Assembly (NCBI GenBank): GCA_009602735.1
Contig: WELA01002863.1
Location: 1 to 30,757 of the forward strand
Length of the DNA: 30,757 nucleotides
Direction: 5' to 3'
Origin: Mesotaenium endlicherianum
Taxonomy: Eukaryota; Streptophyta; Zygnematophyceae; Zygnematales; Mesotaeniaceae
Shown here in pieces: positions 6,195-14,290 of this stretch. The stretch's first letter is position 1. Each line of letters starts with the position of its first letter. The notes beneath the pieces are model-generated. The model was not told the DNA's origin, ran no database searches, and saw only the letters and a program-made list of their open reading frames with translations. The translations under genes were made by a program, and so were the position numbers.

Positions 6195-6824
6195 TTACAG
6201 GTTATGTTGGATAATAAACCTGGTTAATTCCACCGTTTTTTTCAGCTTTAGCTTCTGCATAATGTTTTTCCGGTGTGTTTCTACCGTGTAAATACTCAAA
6301 TGAAGCCGGTCGGCAATTTGCTGGTTGGTTAAATCTTGCTTAATCAATTGTAATAGCTCCATTTCTCTCCTGGTGAGATTAAATTGTTGCAGGAAAGGGT
6401 CTATTTCCGAGAATCGGGTTGGTTCAACAATCTTCTTCGCAGGAAAACAAAGCTGTCCCTGATTTACCTGCCGAATGGCCTGCATTAGTTCTTCTTTGTT
6501 GGCATTTTTCAACAGATACCCATGAGCTCCGAAGGTTTTCGCTTTTTCTACCAGGTGTTCTTCATTATAGGTAGATAGCATAACGAGCTTAATAGATGGA
6601 TACTGCCGTTTCAATATCCTGGCAGCTTCAATACCGTTCATTCCTGGCATATTGATATCAAGTAATACCACGTCGGGCTTATTTTTATGCAGCAGTTCAA
6701 GCAACTCTTTCCCGTCGTTTGCTATGGCCATTACTTCCATATCTCTTTCCGAAGTAAGCATCGACAACAGGCCTTCTAAAAATAAATTATGGTCATCGGC
6801 TATAATGAGTTTAGTCTTTTCCAT
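6195..6824 (-). CDS. NarL/FixJ-type response regulator
   Basis: The start is set at ATG 6824 (209 aa: MEKTKLIIADDHNLFLEG), because receiver domains begin right there; an upstream ATG at 6896 would add 24 residues of non-receiver sequence lying inside the kinase gene. The receiver has acidic residues D10/D11, phospho-acceptor D56 in VVLLDINMPGMNG, the conserved T/S strand in VMLSTYNEE and the Lys in GYLLKN. A linker leads to a LuxR-type helix-turn-helix (LTRREMELLQLIKQDLTNQQ, then IADRLHLSIYTVETHRKNIM). It overlaps the kinase stop by 14 nt, so the two form a coupled pair. Its likely target is the 18-bp dyad found before the kinase, PDZ and secreted-protein genes. Confidence 0.93.
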   Translation of the reverse strand: MEKTKLIIADDHNLFLEGLLSMLTSERDMEVMAIANDGKELLELLHKNKPDVVLLDINMPGMNGIEAARILKRQYPSIKLVMLSTYNEEHLVEKAKTFGAHGYLLKNANKEELMQAIRQVNQGQLCFPAKKIVEPTRFSEIDPFLQQFNLTRREMELLQLIKQDLTNQQIADRLHLSIYTVETHRKNIMQKLKLKKTVELTRFIIQHNL

Positions 6825-8709
6825 TATTGATCTTATAAGGTAATTGAATAATAATGGTAGTTCCGTACTCGTTGCTGTCAAATATAATTTTTCCATCCAG
6901 GTAATTGATCCTGGATTGTATATTCTTCAGACCTATCCCTTTTTTATTGGGTTCAGCGGGTATTCCTTTACCATTATCCTCCACTATCACTTCCAGGTAT
7001 GTATCACAATAGATCATCTGAACCGTAGCCTCTGTAGCACAAGAATGTTTCACTACATTGTTCGTCAGTTCCATGATGATGCGGTATATCATCAATTCAT
7101 CTTCCTTGGTGAATTTACCAGATTCACCATTTACATGGAATTGAAAAACAATCCCATGTTCGTTGTTCAGTTGCCTGTAATAACTATCCAACAAGATATC
7201 CAGCGGTGTGGCGCTGAAATCGGGAGGCATCAGGTTATGCGAAATACTGCGTATATCACCAGAGGCTTTATCCAACAGCTTTATCACCTTATTCAATCTT
7301 TCCGTATCAACCGTTGCTTTTTGAAGGTTTATTTTGATGGCAGCGATATCTCCTCCCAACTCGTCATGCAGATCTTCTGCGATACGCTTTCTTTCCATCT
7401 CCTGGGCAGAAATGATATGTCCTGCCGTGGCGATCTTTTGCCCCTCCAACTCCAAAGAAAGTTTTTCCTTTTCTTTCTTGAACAGGTTGTACCTATATAA
7501 AATACCAAAGGAGATCACCAGTGTTTCAAATGCAACTCCCAATTGTATCCGGCTAAGCATATAACCCATTGTAGTGTCAAAGGTTGTAATGACCCCGAAT
7601 AGATTGAGTATAAATTCAATTGTGGCCAAGAACAATGGAGTAAGGGCAAACAGGTAAAAATAACCCGGTTTAAATCCTTGCCTCACTCTTTCTATCGCAG
7701 AGAAAACAATGAGTACAAATGAAAGGACTGCTGTTACACTGAAAAATAACGTATAGGTCTCCTTCAGGATCATCGAATGGAATAATTTATATACAGGTAT
7801 ACAGGAGATAATTAAAAAAATAATCGCGGCCTTGAAAACAATAGTACCTTTTAAAAAGCGGGAGTTCTCTTTCTTTTGGTCAAAAAATTTCTGCATTACC
7901 TGCAGCATTAAAAGCAGGTTAAGTCCGCAGCTGATAAATTTAGCAATATCATTAATGGAAGGAACCGCTGGGTAGAGAAATTGAAAATCCATTCCTTCAA
8001 ATGCAAGCATCTGCCATAAAGTTGCCAGCACGTAAAGTGCATACCATCCGTGAATGGCATCTCTGAGGGAATAAAACAGAAAAACATTAAATAAAAATAT
8101 CAGCAATAGGATGCCTGTTAAAATGCCCATGACAAAATAGGCGTTGCTTTGCAGCTGTTGCAATGTTTTTGCATCCATCAACTGGAAGCGCTGTTTGAGG
8201 TTTTCCCCTTTTTTATTTATGAATGCATAGAACCGGGCATCTTCGCCAGGTTGTAGGGACAATGGATAAACAAAGAGATAGAAATAATAAGGTCGTTGAT
8301 TGAATGCAAAATGATCACCGGTAACTCCTAGCGAGGTAATTCTATTATTAGATACCTTATACACTTTCATTTCGTTCACTGTTGCATTCTGGAAAAGCCA
8401 CATTATCTCCATTGTCGATGATGTTGGGTTTTTCAGGTGCAGACTGTGCCAATAATATTTATTGGAAAATCCGCTGTTCAGCACATCTTTCTTCAACCGT
8501 TCAAATTTCCCGGCATTATTGATCTTAATAACTGAATCTATCGGTAGTAAAGCCGTATCACAATAATATTCGAGGTATCCTTTAAGATCGTATTGATGCT
8601 TGCCTGTCAGGTACAAAGTATCAGAAAAGGGGCGGGCAGCAACAGTATAATGAATCGCAGCTGTTAAACAAAACAGCAATATCGTAATATATAGCGCGCG
8701 TTGATTCAT
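6811..8709 (-). CDS. 7TM-DISM sensor histidine kinase
   Basis: A 632-residue kinase. A signal-anchor (about residues 5-25) is followed by an extracytoplasmic 7TMR-DISM-type sensing domain to about residue 185, a seven-segment membrane region to about 410, then a HisKA_3 dimerisation domain with the phospho-acceptor H448 in RIAEDLHDELGGDIAAIK. The HATPase_c domain has ELTNNVVKHS (N box), VEDNGKGIP (G1) and KGIGLKNIQSRI (G2). HisKA_3 kinases pair with NarL-type regulators, exactly what follows here. DISM sensing domains of this family often bind carbohydrates or other small ligands; the ligand here is unknown. A perfect cluster dyad at 8747-8764 suggests feedback control. Confidence 0.93.
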   Translation of the reverse strand: MNQRALYITILLFCLTAAIHYTVAARPFSDTLYLTGKHQYDLKGYLEYYCDTALLPIDSVIKINNAGKFERLKKDVLNSGFSNKYYWHSLHLKNPTSSTMEIMWLFQNATVNEMKVYKVSNNRITSLGVTGDHFAFNQRPYYFYLFVYPLSLQPGEDARFYAFINKKGENLKQRFQLMDAKTLQQLQSNAYFVMGILTGILLLIFLFNVFLFYSLRDAIHGWYALYVLATLWQMLAFEGMDFQFLYPAVPSINDIAKFISCGLNLLLMLQVMQKFFDQKKENSRFLKGTIVFKAAIIFLIISCIPVYKLFHSMILKETYTLFFSVTAVLSFVLIVFSAIERVRQGFKPGYFYLFALTPLFLATIEFILNLFGVITTFDTTMGYMLSRIQLGVAFETLVISFGILYRYNLFKKEKEKLSLELEGQKIATAGHIISAQEMERKRIAEDLHDELGGDIAAIKINLQKATVDTERLNKVIKLLDKASGDIRSISHNLMPPDFSATPLDILLDSYYRQLNNEHGIVFQFHVNGESGKFTKEDELMIYRIIMELTNNVVKHSCATEATVQMIYCDTYLEVIVEDNGKGIPAEPNKKGIGLKNIQSRINYLDGKIIFDSNEYGTTIIIQLPYKINNGKD

Positions 8710-8716
8710 GTAATGA

Positions 8717-8764
8717 CAAAAATACCTTTCCGTGGTCAGTTAAGATATACAAACAAGTTTGTAT
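8717..8764 (-). promoter_or_regulatory. Kinase promoter with perfect cluster dyad
   Basis: The dyad ATACAAAC-AA-GTTTGTAT (8747-8764) has fully complementary 8-bp arms. On the minus strand the perfect -7 box TATTTTTG lies at 8717-8724, 22 bp downstream, leaving a very short leader before the ATG at 8709. The dyad is thus centred about 43 bp upstream of the expected transcription start, where an activator would contact RNA polymerase. Confidence 0.65.
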
Positions 8765-8790
8765 AATAGATACTTTATTTAACAGTGCAA

Positions 8791-8946
8791 TCAATATGAT
8801 AAGGCTTCATCTTTCCTTAAGATGACGGTATCAATTCTGCCGAAAATACCCTCGTGTTCGGCGTTTTTGATCCCTTTAGGGCGTTTTAATACGGCAGCAA
8901 CCCACTTTTGGTTCCAAAGCAGTTGAACGAGTAAAAATCGCTTAAA
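8791..8946 (-). pseudogene. Coding-like remnant, minus strand
   Basis: A 51-codon open frame without a usable start, bounded upstream by TAG. It includes LLWNQKWVAAVLKRPKGIKN and GIFGRIDTVILRKDEALSY before the stop. The residue mix looks like real protein rather than spacer. I do not recognise the family. It overlaps the plus-strand remnant below by about 20 bp. Confidence 0.3.
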
Positions 8947-9181
8947 CTATTCATCTTTTCTTGATTTAAAACCAGATCGGGAAATAAGTGGGTGCGAAGC
9001 TTACAACTTGTATATACAGAACCCTTTTCCTTTTGTAATAGCTTCCGGTGGAGAGATGTTATTCATTGGAAGAGGAGATCATTTAAAACCCGGAGTATAT
9101 GAAAATAGTGGGCATAGAACAGCCGCAATTGAAGACTCAAGACTGTTGCCTCTTGAAGAATTAAAATTGAAGCAGCCTTAA
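8927..9181 (+). pseudogene. Coding-like remnant, plus strand
   Basis: An 84-codon frame running from just after a TGA (8924-8926) to TAA at 9179-9181, with no ATG before position 9056. It reads PFPFVIASGGEMLFIGRGDH, LKPGVYENSGHRTAAIEDSR and LLPLEELKLKQP, a convincing C-terminal half of a protein. The family is not recognised and the N-terminal half is missing. Together with the minus remnant it fills the otherwise gene-free stretch 8765-9191, suggesting past deletion or recombination. Confidence 0.4.
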
Positions 9182-9191
9182 CTTCTACAAA

Positions 9192-10844
9192 TTATAGTAT
9201 TTTCAAAACACAGGCATATGTATCAGCATTGTTCTCGGGCAAACTAACCGCAAGTTCCGTTTCGGTTCGTTGAAACAATAATGGTTGCCCGGCAGGTACC
9301 CACTCCACTTTTTGAATTTCTTTTGGAAAATGCCGGCTGTTTTTTGCAAGACTTTTTATAATAAGCTTTCCATCTTGCGGCCAACCCAGTGCAGTAGCAT
9401 AAAGCACATCGCCTTTGGTAGCAAAGCGAATATCTTCATATGTAAACGGCTTACCTTTCCCTTCATTAAAACCTTGCGCATTAAGTTGAGCCGCCGCTTC
9501 TTGTGCAGGCCCTTCACCAAATATCTTCCATGGCCTCGTAGCATAAATACTTTCGCTATTTGTTTTCATCCAGTTGCCAATTTCCTCAACTACTTTTCTT
9601 TCTTTTTCATCAATGGTGCCATCTCCGCGAACAGGAATGTTCAACATCAGATTACCATTTTTGCTAACAATATCTACAAGCGTTTGAATAACGGATTTTG
9701 CTGTTTTGTAACCATTGCGTTCATACAGTCCGCGATCATAATGCCAGCCCCCAATACAAGTATCCGTTTGCCACGGCAGCGGCTGAATATCGTTGGCCTG
9801 TCCTCTTTCAATATCCCAAACCATGGCTTTGCGTTGGTCTTCATTTAACATTTTTCCGTTGAGGACTGCACGAAGCGTTCCATGCTCCTCAATGCTTTTG
9901 TTGTACAAATGAGCGGCAATGCGCAAGCCCGCATCATTAACTGGCCAGAACGGAAGTTTGTCGTCGTCGAAATAAACGACATCAGGATTGTATTTGTTGA
10001 TAAGGTCTACAGTACGATTATAAAATTTATCGATGTATGCTTTGCTGGGTGGATATACACCGTTGCCCCAATCCCATTGCCGGGTGTCGAAATTATTATC
10101 TAAACTATTTTGACTCAAAGGATGATTTTGGGCATATAACTCCTGGGGATCCAATCCACTCCACCATTTTCCTTTACCATCTGCCTGGGTTAGTTTTCCA
10201 TCATAAGGAATGCCCGAATATTGTCCGGTTTTATCCGCACGTTGCGCCATTTCGTACCAGCGCCATGCGTGAGATGCATGAATACTCACGCCAAATGGCA
10301 ATCCATTGTTTCTTGCTGCCTTTGCCCATCCGCCAATCAAATCTTTCTTAGGGCCAATCCTGGTAGCGTTCCAATCCTTTTGATATTTGCTGTTGTACAA
10401 ATCAAAGTTATCGTGGTGATTGGCAAGTGCCATGAAATATTGTGCCCCTGCGCTTTTATACAAGCTCACCAATTCTTCGGGATCCCATTTCTCCGCTTTC
10501 CATTCATTGATCACATCTTTAAATCCAAATTTCGAAGGATGCCCGTATTTTTTAAGATGAAATTTATATTGCCATGATCCTTCCTCGTACATATTTCTTG
10601 CATACCAGTCACCGGCTTCCGGCTGGCATTGCGGCCCCCAGTGTGCCCATATGCCAAATTTTGCATCACGAAACCATTCTGGTGTTTTATAATGCTGCAA
10701 CGATTCCCAGCTAGGGTTGAATGGACCTTTTGCGATAGGCTCTCCTAAATGTTGTTCTTTAAGAAAATTATTCCCCAATGCACCGGACAACCACATAGAT
10801 GGTAAAGTAGCGGCCATTCCCTTGATTAATGTTCTGCGTTTCAT
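9192..10844 (-). CDS. GH29 alpha-L-fucosidase, Tat-type signal
   Basis: A 550-residue glycoside hydrolase that releases terminal alpha-L-fucose from glycans. The N-terminus MKRRTLIKGMAATLPSMWLS is a twin-arginine-like signal. The GH29 barrel begins around residue 40 with the diagnostic WFRDAKFGIWAHWG, followed by YFMALANHHDNFDLYNS, SIHASHAWRW and the strand DVVYFDDDKLPF, whose Asp cluster (293-295) sits where the GH29 nucleophile lies. NGNLMLNIPVRGDGTID near the C-terminus is also typical. Length fits the family. It follows the zinc dehydrogenase by 108 nt on the same strand, making a small sugar-use operon controlled, by position, by the divergent AraC regulator. The fucosidase assignment is firm; the natural glycan is unknown. 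Confidence 0.92.
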   Translation of the reverse strand: MKRRTLIKGMAATLPSMWLSGALGNNFLKEQHLGEPIAKGPFNPSWESLQHYKTPEWFRDAKFGIWAHWGPQCQPEAGDWYARNMYEEGSWQYKFHLKKYGHPSKFGFKDVINEWKAEKWDPEELVSLYKSAGAQYFMALANHHDNFDLYNSKYQKDWNATRIGPKKDLIGGWAKAARNNGLPFGVSIHASHAWRWYEMAQRADKTGQYSGIPYDGKLTQADGKGKWWSGLDPQELYAQNHPLSQNSLDNNFDTRQWDWGNGVYPPSKAYIDKFYNRTVDLINKYNPDVVYFDDDKLPFWPVNDAGLRIAAHLYNKSIEEHGTLRAVLNGKMLNEDQRKAMVWDIERGQANDIQPLPWQTDTCIGGWHYDRGLYERNGYKTAKSVIQTLVDIVSKNGNLMLNIPVRGDGTIDEKERKVVEEIGNWMKTNSESIYATRPWKIFGEGPAQEAAAQLNAQGFNEGKGKPFTYEDIRFATKGDVLYATALGWPQDGKLIIKSLAKNSRHFPKEIQKVEWVPAGQPLLFQRTETELAVSLPENNADTYACVLKIL

Positions 10845-10952
10845 TTTATAAGTTATTAGTTTAGAAGAGCTTGTTGAGAAATTTTATCCATTAATACCTA
10901 CTTCTTTCTCTTTTTTGTCCATAGCACCAGTTGTAGCCCCCTCATTATCAGA

Positions 10953-11969
10953 TCAATACATTTCTACCATTGCTTTTATTACGCCATTTGCCGGGTTTAG
11001 CCATCTTTCGAATTCGTGACTCACCTGGTCAAAGAAAACCCGGTGAGTAATGTAAGTGGTTGGGTCTACTTTCTTCTCCTTCATACAAGCAATTACATGT
11101 TCAAAGTCCTTTCTCGTTGCATTTCTACTGCTCATTAATGTAGCTTCCCGTTTGTGAAATTCGGGATGGCTGAAATTGATTTCACCTTTCTGTAATCCAA
11201 TCAAAACATACCTTGCTCCATGTGCCATGTATTGAAACCCGCTATTTATCGCTTTCAAATTGCCTGTAGCATCAATTACAACTGCCGGCATATCTCCATT
11301 GGTGATAACCTTCAATTGCGGTACAACATCAGCATCCATCGCATTAATAGTATGTTCAACTTTCAGTTGTTCTCTGCAAAACCTTAAGCGGTCATTATTG
11401 ATATCAAGGGCAATTACTTTTCCTCCTGCAATCCTTACAAATTCCATTGTTCCCAACCCTATTGGTCCGGCTCCAATCACTAAAACAAATTCATCTTTTC
11501 TCACCTCAGCTCTTCTCACACCATGAGCGCCAATTGCCAAAGGCTCTGAAAGAGCCAGTGCGTCATAACTTAATCCATCGCCGTGAATTAAAGAATAAGA
11601 AGGAACTGAAAGATATTCCACCATTCCTCCATGTTGATGCACACCACACACTTTTATATTCACACAAGCGTTTTGTTTTCCATTCCGACAAGCAATGCAT
11701 CTACCACAAAAAAAATAAGGAATAAAAGTAACAGCCTCCCCTGTTTCAAAACCAGCAGCATTATCAACTGCAATTAATTCACCCGAAAGCTCATGACCTA
11801 AAATGCGTGGGTATTCAAAATAAGGTTGTGTTCCTTCGAAGGCATGTAAATCAGTTCCGCAAATTCCGATTCTTTTGATTTTTATAATGGCTTGCCCCGG
11901 GGTTAGCTCCGGCTGTTCTGCAGTAACATATTCAAACCCGCCGGGCCTTGTGCAAACTAAAGTTTTCAT
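10953..11969 (-). CDS. Zinc-dependent medium-chain alcohol dehydrogenase (sugar or sugar-acid type)
   Basis: A 338-residue MDR enzyme. The catalytic zinc ligands are C37 (GICGTDLHAFEG), H59 and E60 (ILGHELSGE). The structural zinc site has four Cys at 88, 91, 94 and 102 with the standard spacing. The Rossmann motif VIGAGPIGLG comes next. Close relatives are L-galactonate/L-gulonate 5-dehydrogenases and RspB-like enzymes. Beside a fucosidase, oxidation of a fucose-derived acid is a sensible guess, not shown by sequence. The spacer after it (10884-10922, minus) holds a 12-codon ORF, MDKKEKEVGING, that could be the leftover start of a sugar permease. A -7 box lies at 12008-12015. Confidence 0.85.
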   Translation of the reverse strand: MKTLVCTRPGGFEYVTAEQPELTPGQAIIKIKRIGICGTDLHAFEGTQPYFEYPRILGHELSGELIAVDNAAGFETGEAVTFIPYFFCGRCIACRNGKQNACVNIKVCGVHQHGGMVEYLSVPSYSLIHGDGLSYDALALSEPLAIGAHGVRRAEVRKDEFVLVIGAGPIGLGTMEFVRIAGGKVIALDINNDRLRFCREQLKVEHTINAMDADVVPQLKVITNGDMPAVVIDATGNLKAINSGFQYMAHGARYVLIGLQKGEINFSHPEFHKREATLMSSRNATRKDFEHVIACMKEKKVDPTTYITHRVFFDQVSHEFERWLNPANGVIKAMVEMY

Positions 11970-12007
11970 TATGGCTTCTTATGAAATTTTAACAGAGTTG
12001 CCTCTTA

Positions 12008-12015
12008 CAAATTTA
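12008..12015 (-). promoter_or_regulatory. -7 box TAAATTTG of the dehydrogenase operon
   Basis: A perfect TAnnTTTG match on the minus strand, giving a leader of about 35 nt before the ATG at 11969. No clear TTTG is found at -33, which suits a promoter that depends on an activator such as the divergent AraC protein. Confidence 0.45.
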
Positions 12016-12106
12016 TTCTCTAGCCTTAAGTTTTTCATTGTATTAAAAAGACTTTTTTTTATACAAATCCGGCTTTTTCGTACTTTAAAGCACGTATATT
12101 TTTGTT

Positions 12107-13015
12107 ATGAGCAAAAGACTATTGGGGCATACTTTCTCGCTTCTTAATGTTGACTACGTTAAGCTAAACGAGAAATGGGATTACGGAAACGTAATCAGCC
12201 CATATTTTCGGATTTATTATATCGATGAAGGTGAAGGTTTGGTTTTGAGTAACACTGAAAAGATCAAGCTGGAAGAAGGGTTTCTTTACATAATTCCGAG
12301 CTTTACGCTGTGTCATTTGCGTTGTGATGCTTATTTAAGCCAATATTTCCTTCATTTCTTCGAAGAGTCCCCGGTAGGGCTTTCGCTTTTCGAATACAAC
12401 CGAAAAGTCATAAAAATGCCTGCACTGGAAACCGATATTGCAAACTTTAAGCGGTTATTGGAAATAAATCCTGGCAGGGGTATTAATCGTTCAGATAATC
12501 CAAAAATTTACGAGAAAACTATCTATTACAAAAGCTACCAGGAGCTTAATAACATTGTTAGTGATTCCACTTATTTAGAAACACAGGGTATAATTCTTCA
12601 ATTAATCTCCCGGTTTTTAAGTTCAAAACAATTTAAAAACAAAAATCCAGCCCCTATACCCTCAAAGATTTTGGACGCGATCAGCTATATTCAATTAAAT
12701 CTGACGAGCAATTTGACCGTTGATTATTTAGCGAAAAGAGCAAACCTTCATCAGGATTATTTTTCACGGATTTTTTTGCAGTTTACCGGAGAAAGGCCAT
12801 TGACATATATACATGTGAAGCGCATTGAGCGGGCTCAATACCTGATCACAACTACTAACTTATCTTATATCGAAATTGCCGAAGAAACAGGATTTGAAAA
12901 TGTCTCCTATTTTTCTAAGATCTTTAAAAAGGTTACCAGCCTGACTCCTGGCCAGTACAAACAGCAAAACCTGTTAAAGTGTGACGCAATCACCGCCCTG
13001 GAATGTCGCTCTTAA
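12107..13015 (+). CDS. AraC-family transcriptional regulator
   Basis: A 302-residue regulator. An N-terminal cupin-like sensing domain (about residues 10-110, with YFRIYYIDEGEG and GFLYIIPSFTLCHL) is followed by a linker and a C-terminal pair of helix-turn-helices (about 190-290): LTVDYLAKRANLHQDYFSRI, FTGERPLTYIHVKRIERAQY and IAEETGFENVSYFSKIFKK. The last is the AraC signature. It is divergent from the dehydrogenase/fucosidase operon across 137 bp, the classic position of a local sugar-responsive activator. A TATTTTTG at 12097-12104 would place transcription almost at the start codon, so the mRNA may be nearly leaderless or another promoter is used. Confidence 0.9.
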   Translation: MSKRLLGHTFSLLNVDYVKLNEKWDYGNVISPYFRIYYIDEGEGLVLSNTEKIKLEEGFLYIIPSFTLCHLRCDAYLSQYFLHFFEESPVGLSLFEYNRKVIKMPALETDIANFKRLLEINPGRGINRSDNPKIYEKTIYYKSYQELNNIVSDSTYLETQGIILQLISRFLSSKQFKNKNPAPIPSKILDAISYIQLNLTSNLTVDYLAKRANLHQDYFSRIFLQFTGERPLTYIHVKRIERAQYLITTTNLSYIEIAEETGFENVSYFSKIFKKVTSLTPGQYKQQNLLKCDAITALECRS

Positions 13016-13041
13016 CCCTTTTCATTTCATAGATGGCGACT

Positions 13042-13049
13042 TAGCTTTG
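13042..13049 (+). promoter_or_regulatory. -7 box TAGCTTTG before the RibD-like gene
   Basis: A perfect TAnnTTTG 18 bp before the ATG at 13068, with a T-rich stretch at the -33 position. It gives the gene its own promoter, separate from the AraC gene that ends at 13015. Confidence 0.5.
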
Positions 13050-13067
13050 GAAACAAATTATTGAACC

Positions 13068-13661
13068 ATGCGTAAACTAATCATGAAGATGTCGATGTCG
13101 ATCGACGGTTTTGTTGGCGGTCCCAATGGAGAAAACGATTGGATATTCAAAAGCTCAGATGAAACGTCGAGGGACTGGGCCGTTGCGCAAACCCGTGAAG
13201 CAGGCCTGATTATCATGGGCCGCAAGTCGTTTGAGAATATGGCTCCCTACTGGCCAACCGCCACCGGTCCTTTTGCCGCGCCGATGAACGAGATACCCAA
13301 GGCACTCTTTACCAAAAAAGGATTTAAAGGTCTCGCTCCGGTGCCTACAACAACGGCTGAGCAGGCACTCGCCGCGGCTTCCTGGGCGGAGGCGCGCGTT
13401 TTCGATGGTGACCTTGCCGAAATAATCAAGGAACTCAAATCCGAACAGGGGAAACCGATCTGCGCGCTTGGAGGCGCCGGATTCATGCAGAGCCTGATAG
13501 CAACAGGCCTCATAGACGAATACCACCTGGTTACCCATCCTGTGGTTCTGGGCAAGGGATTGCCGATCTTCAATGGCCTTGCACAACCGCTTGACTTGAA
13601 ATTGGTTGATGTAAAGACATTCCCGGGCGGGATTGTGGCCCGTACTTATCATGCTGTCTAG
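13068..13661 (+). CDS. Dihydrofolate reductase / RibD C-terminal domain family protein
   Basis: A 197-residue NADPH-dependent reductase fold. Visible family marks are LIMKMSMSIDGFVGGPNGEN at the start, IIMGRKSFENM (cofactor loop), GKPICALGGAGFMQSLIATG in the middle and DEYHLVTHPVVLGKGLPIF near the end. Members of this group are stand-alone RibD_C proteins of mostly unknown substrate; the true FolA and RibD enzymes differ in length and context. Local base composition is clearly more GC-rich than the AraC gene before it and the gene after it, with many GCG and CGC codons, which may indicate recent transfer from a GC-rich donor. It is alone under its own promoter. Confidence 0.85.
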   Translation: MRKLIMKMSMSIDGFVGGPNGENDWIFKSSDETSRDWAVAQTREAGLIIMGRKSFENMAPYWPTATGPFAAPMNEIPKALFTKKGFKGLAPVPTTTAEQALAAASWAEARVFDGDLAEIIKELKSEQGKPICALGGAGFMQSLIATGLIDEYHLVTHPVVLGKGLPIFNGLAQPLDLKLVDVKTFPGGIVARTYHAV

Positions 13662-13779
13662 CCCACGGTTGTTCAACATTTGTAGGTGCCCCATCCTTCA
13701 GTTATGTGTGAACTAAGCATTATCTTTAGTTAAGCACAACAACTATTCCCGGCCATCGGGTATTAAAATCTCAATCAAT

Positions 13780-14229
13780 ATGGCAGCCAATATTAAACGG
13801 GGTCTTCTTACAATTTTTATCTCTTTTGTTTTTTCTGCAACCTATTCTCAATCAAATAGTCTGTATGAGACAATCGCAAAACTGGACAGCACTTTCTTCA
13901 CCGCATACAACCATTGCGACCTTTCAAAACAGTCGGAACTCATGTCCGACAGTATTGAGTTTTATCACGATCGCGGTGGTCTATCAACATCCAAAACGGA
14001 AATAATGGCGGCAATAGAGAAAAATATATGTGGTAAAGTCACCAGAGAATTGGTGAAAGGAAGTATTGAAGTTTCCCCTATTCCTGACTATGGTGCTGTG
14101 GAGATAGGAATGCACATGTTCCATAACAACCAGGAAAAAAATGCAATCCCGCATCCAAGCAGGTTTGTTATTATCTGGAGAAATAAAAATGATCGTTGGA
14201 CCATCACACGGGTCATTAGCCTTCATTAA
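13780..14229 (+). CDS. Secreted NTF2-like (DUF4440/SnoaL-type) protein
   Basis: A 149-residue protein with a signal peptide (about residues 1-23, ending FVFSATYSQ). The mature part follows the NTF2-like cone fold: a first helix with LDSTFFTAYNHCDLSKQSEL, then MSDSIEFYHDRGG, a helix with TEIMAAIEKNICG and C-terminal strands FVIIWRNKNDRWTITRVISL. Such domains bind small hydrophobic ligands or act as simple enzymes, but most DUF4440 proteins lack a known activity. A near-consensus -7 box TATCTTTA lies at 13721-13728. It stands alone. Confidence 0.8.
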   Translation: MAANIKRGLLTIFISFVFSATYSQSNSLYETIAKLDSTFFTAYNHCDLSKQSELMSDSIEFYHDRGGLSTSKTEIMAAIEKNICGKVTRELVKGSIEVSPIPDYGAVEIGMHMFHNNQEKNAIPHPSRFVIIWRNKNDRWTITRVISLH

Positions 14230-14290
14230 CAGGATCTGATTTATCCAAGCAATGCCGGTTTGTTGTATAAATGTTTTTTAAACTACTTCC

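Noticed and set aside
6825..6896. N-terminal extension of the response regulator from an upstream ATG
   Set aside because: The extra 24 residues lie inside the kinase gene and do not belong to a receiver domain; the ATG at 6824 fits the family start.
9285..9848. Plus-strand open frame opposite the GH29 gene
   Set aside because: The GH29 frame on the minus strand is certain from motifs; this one is antisense with Phe/Ile-rich composition.
12097..12104. TATTTTTG as promoter of the AraC gene
   Set aside because: It ends 2 bp before the ATG, so transcription would start inside the coding region. Kept only as a remark, not as a feature.
13741..13780. CCCG-GCCAT-CGGG mini-hairpin as a terminator or riboswitch
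   Set aside because: The stem is only 4 bp, there is no T-tract, and it lies in the leader of the NTF2-like gene. Too weak to call.
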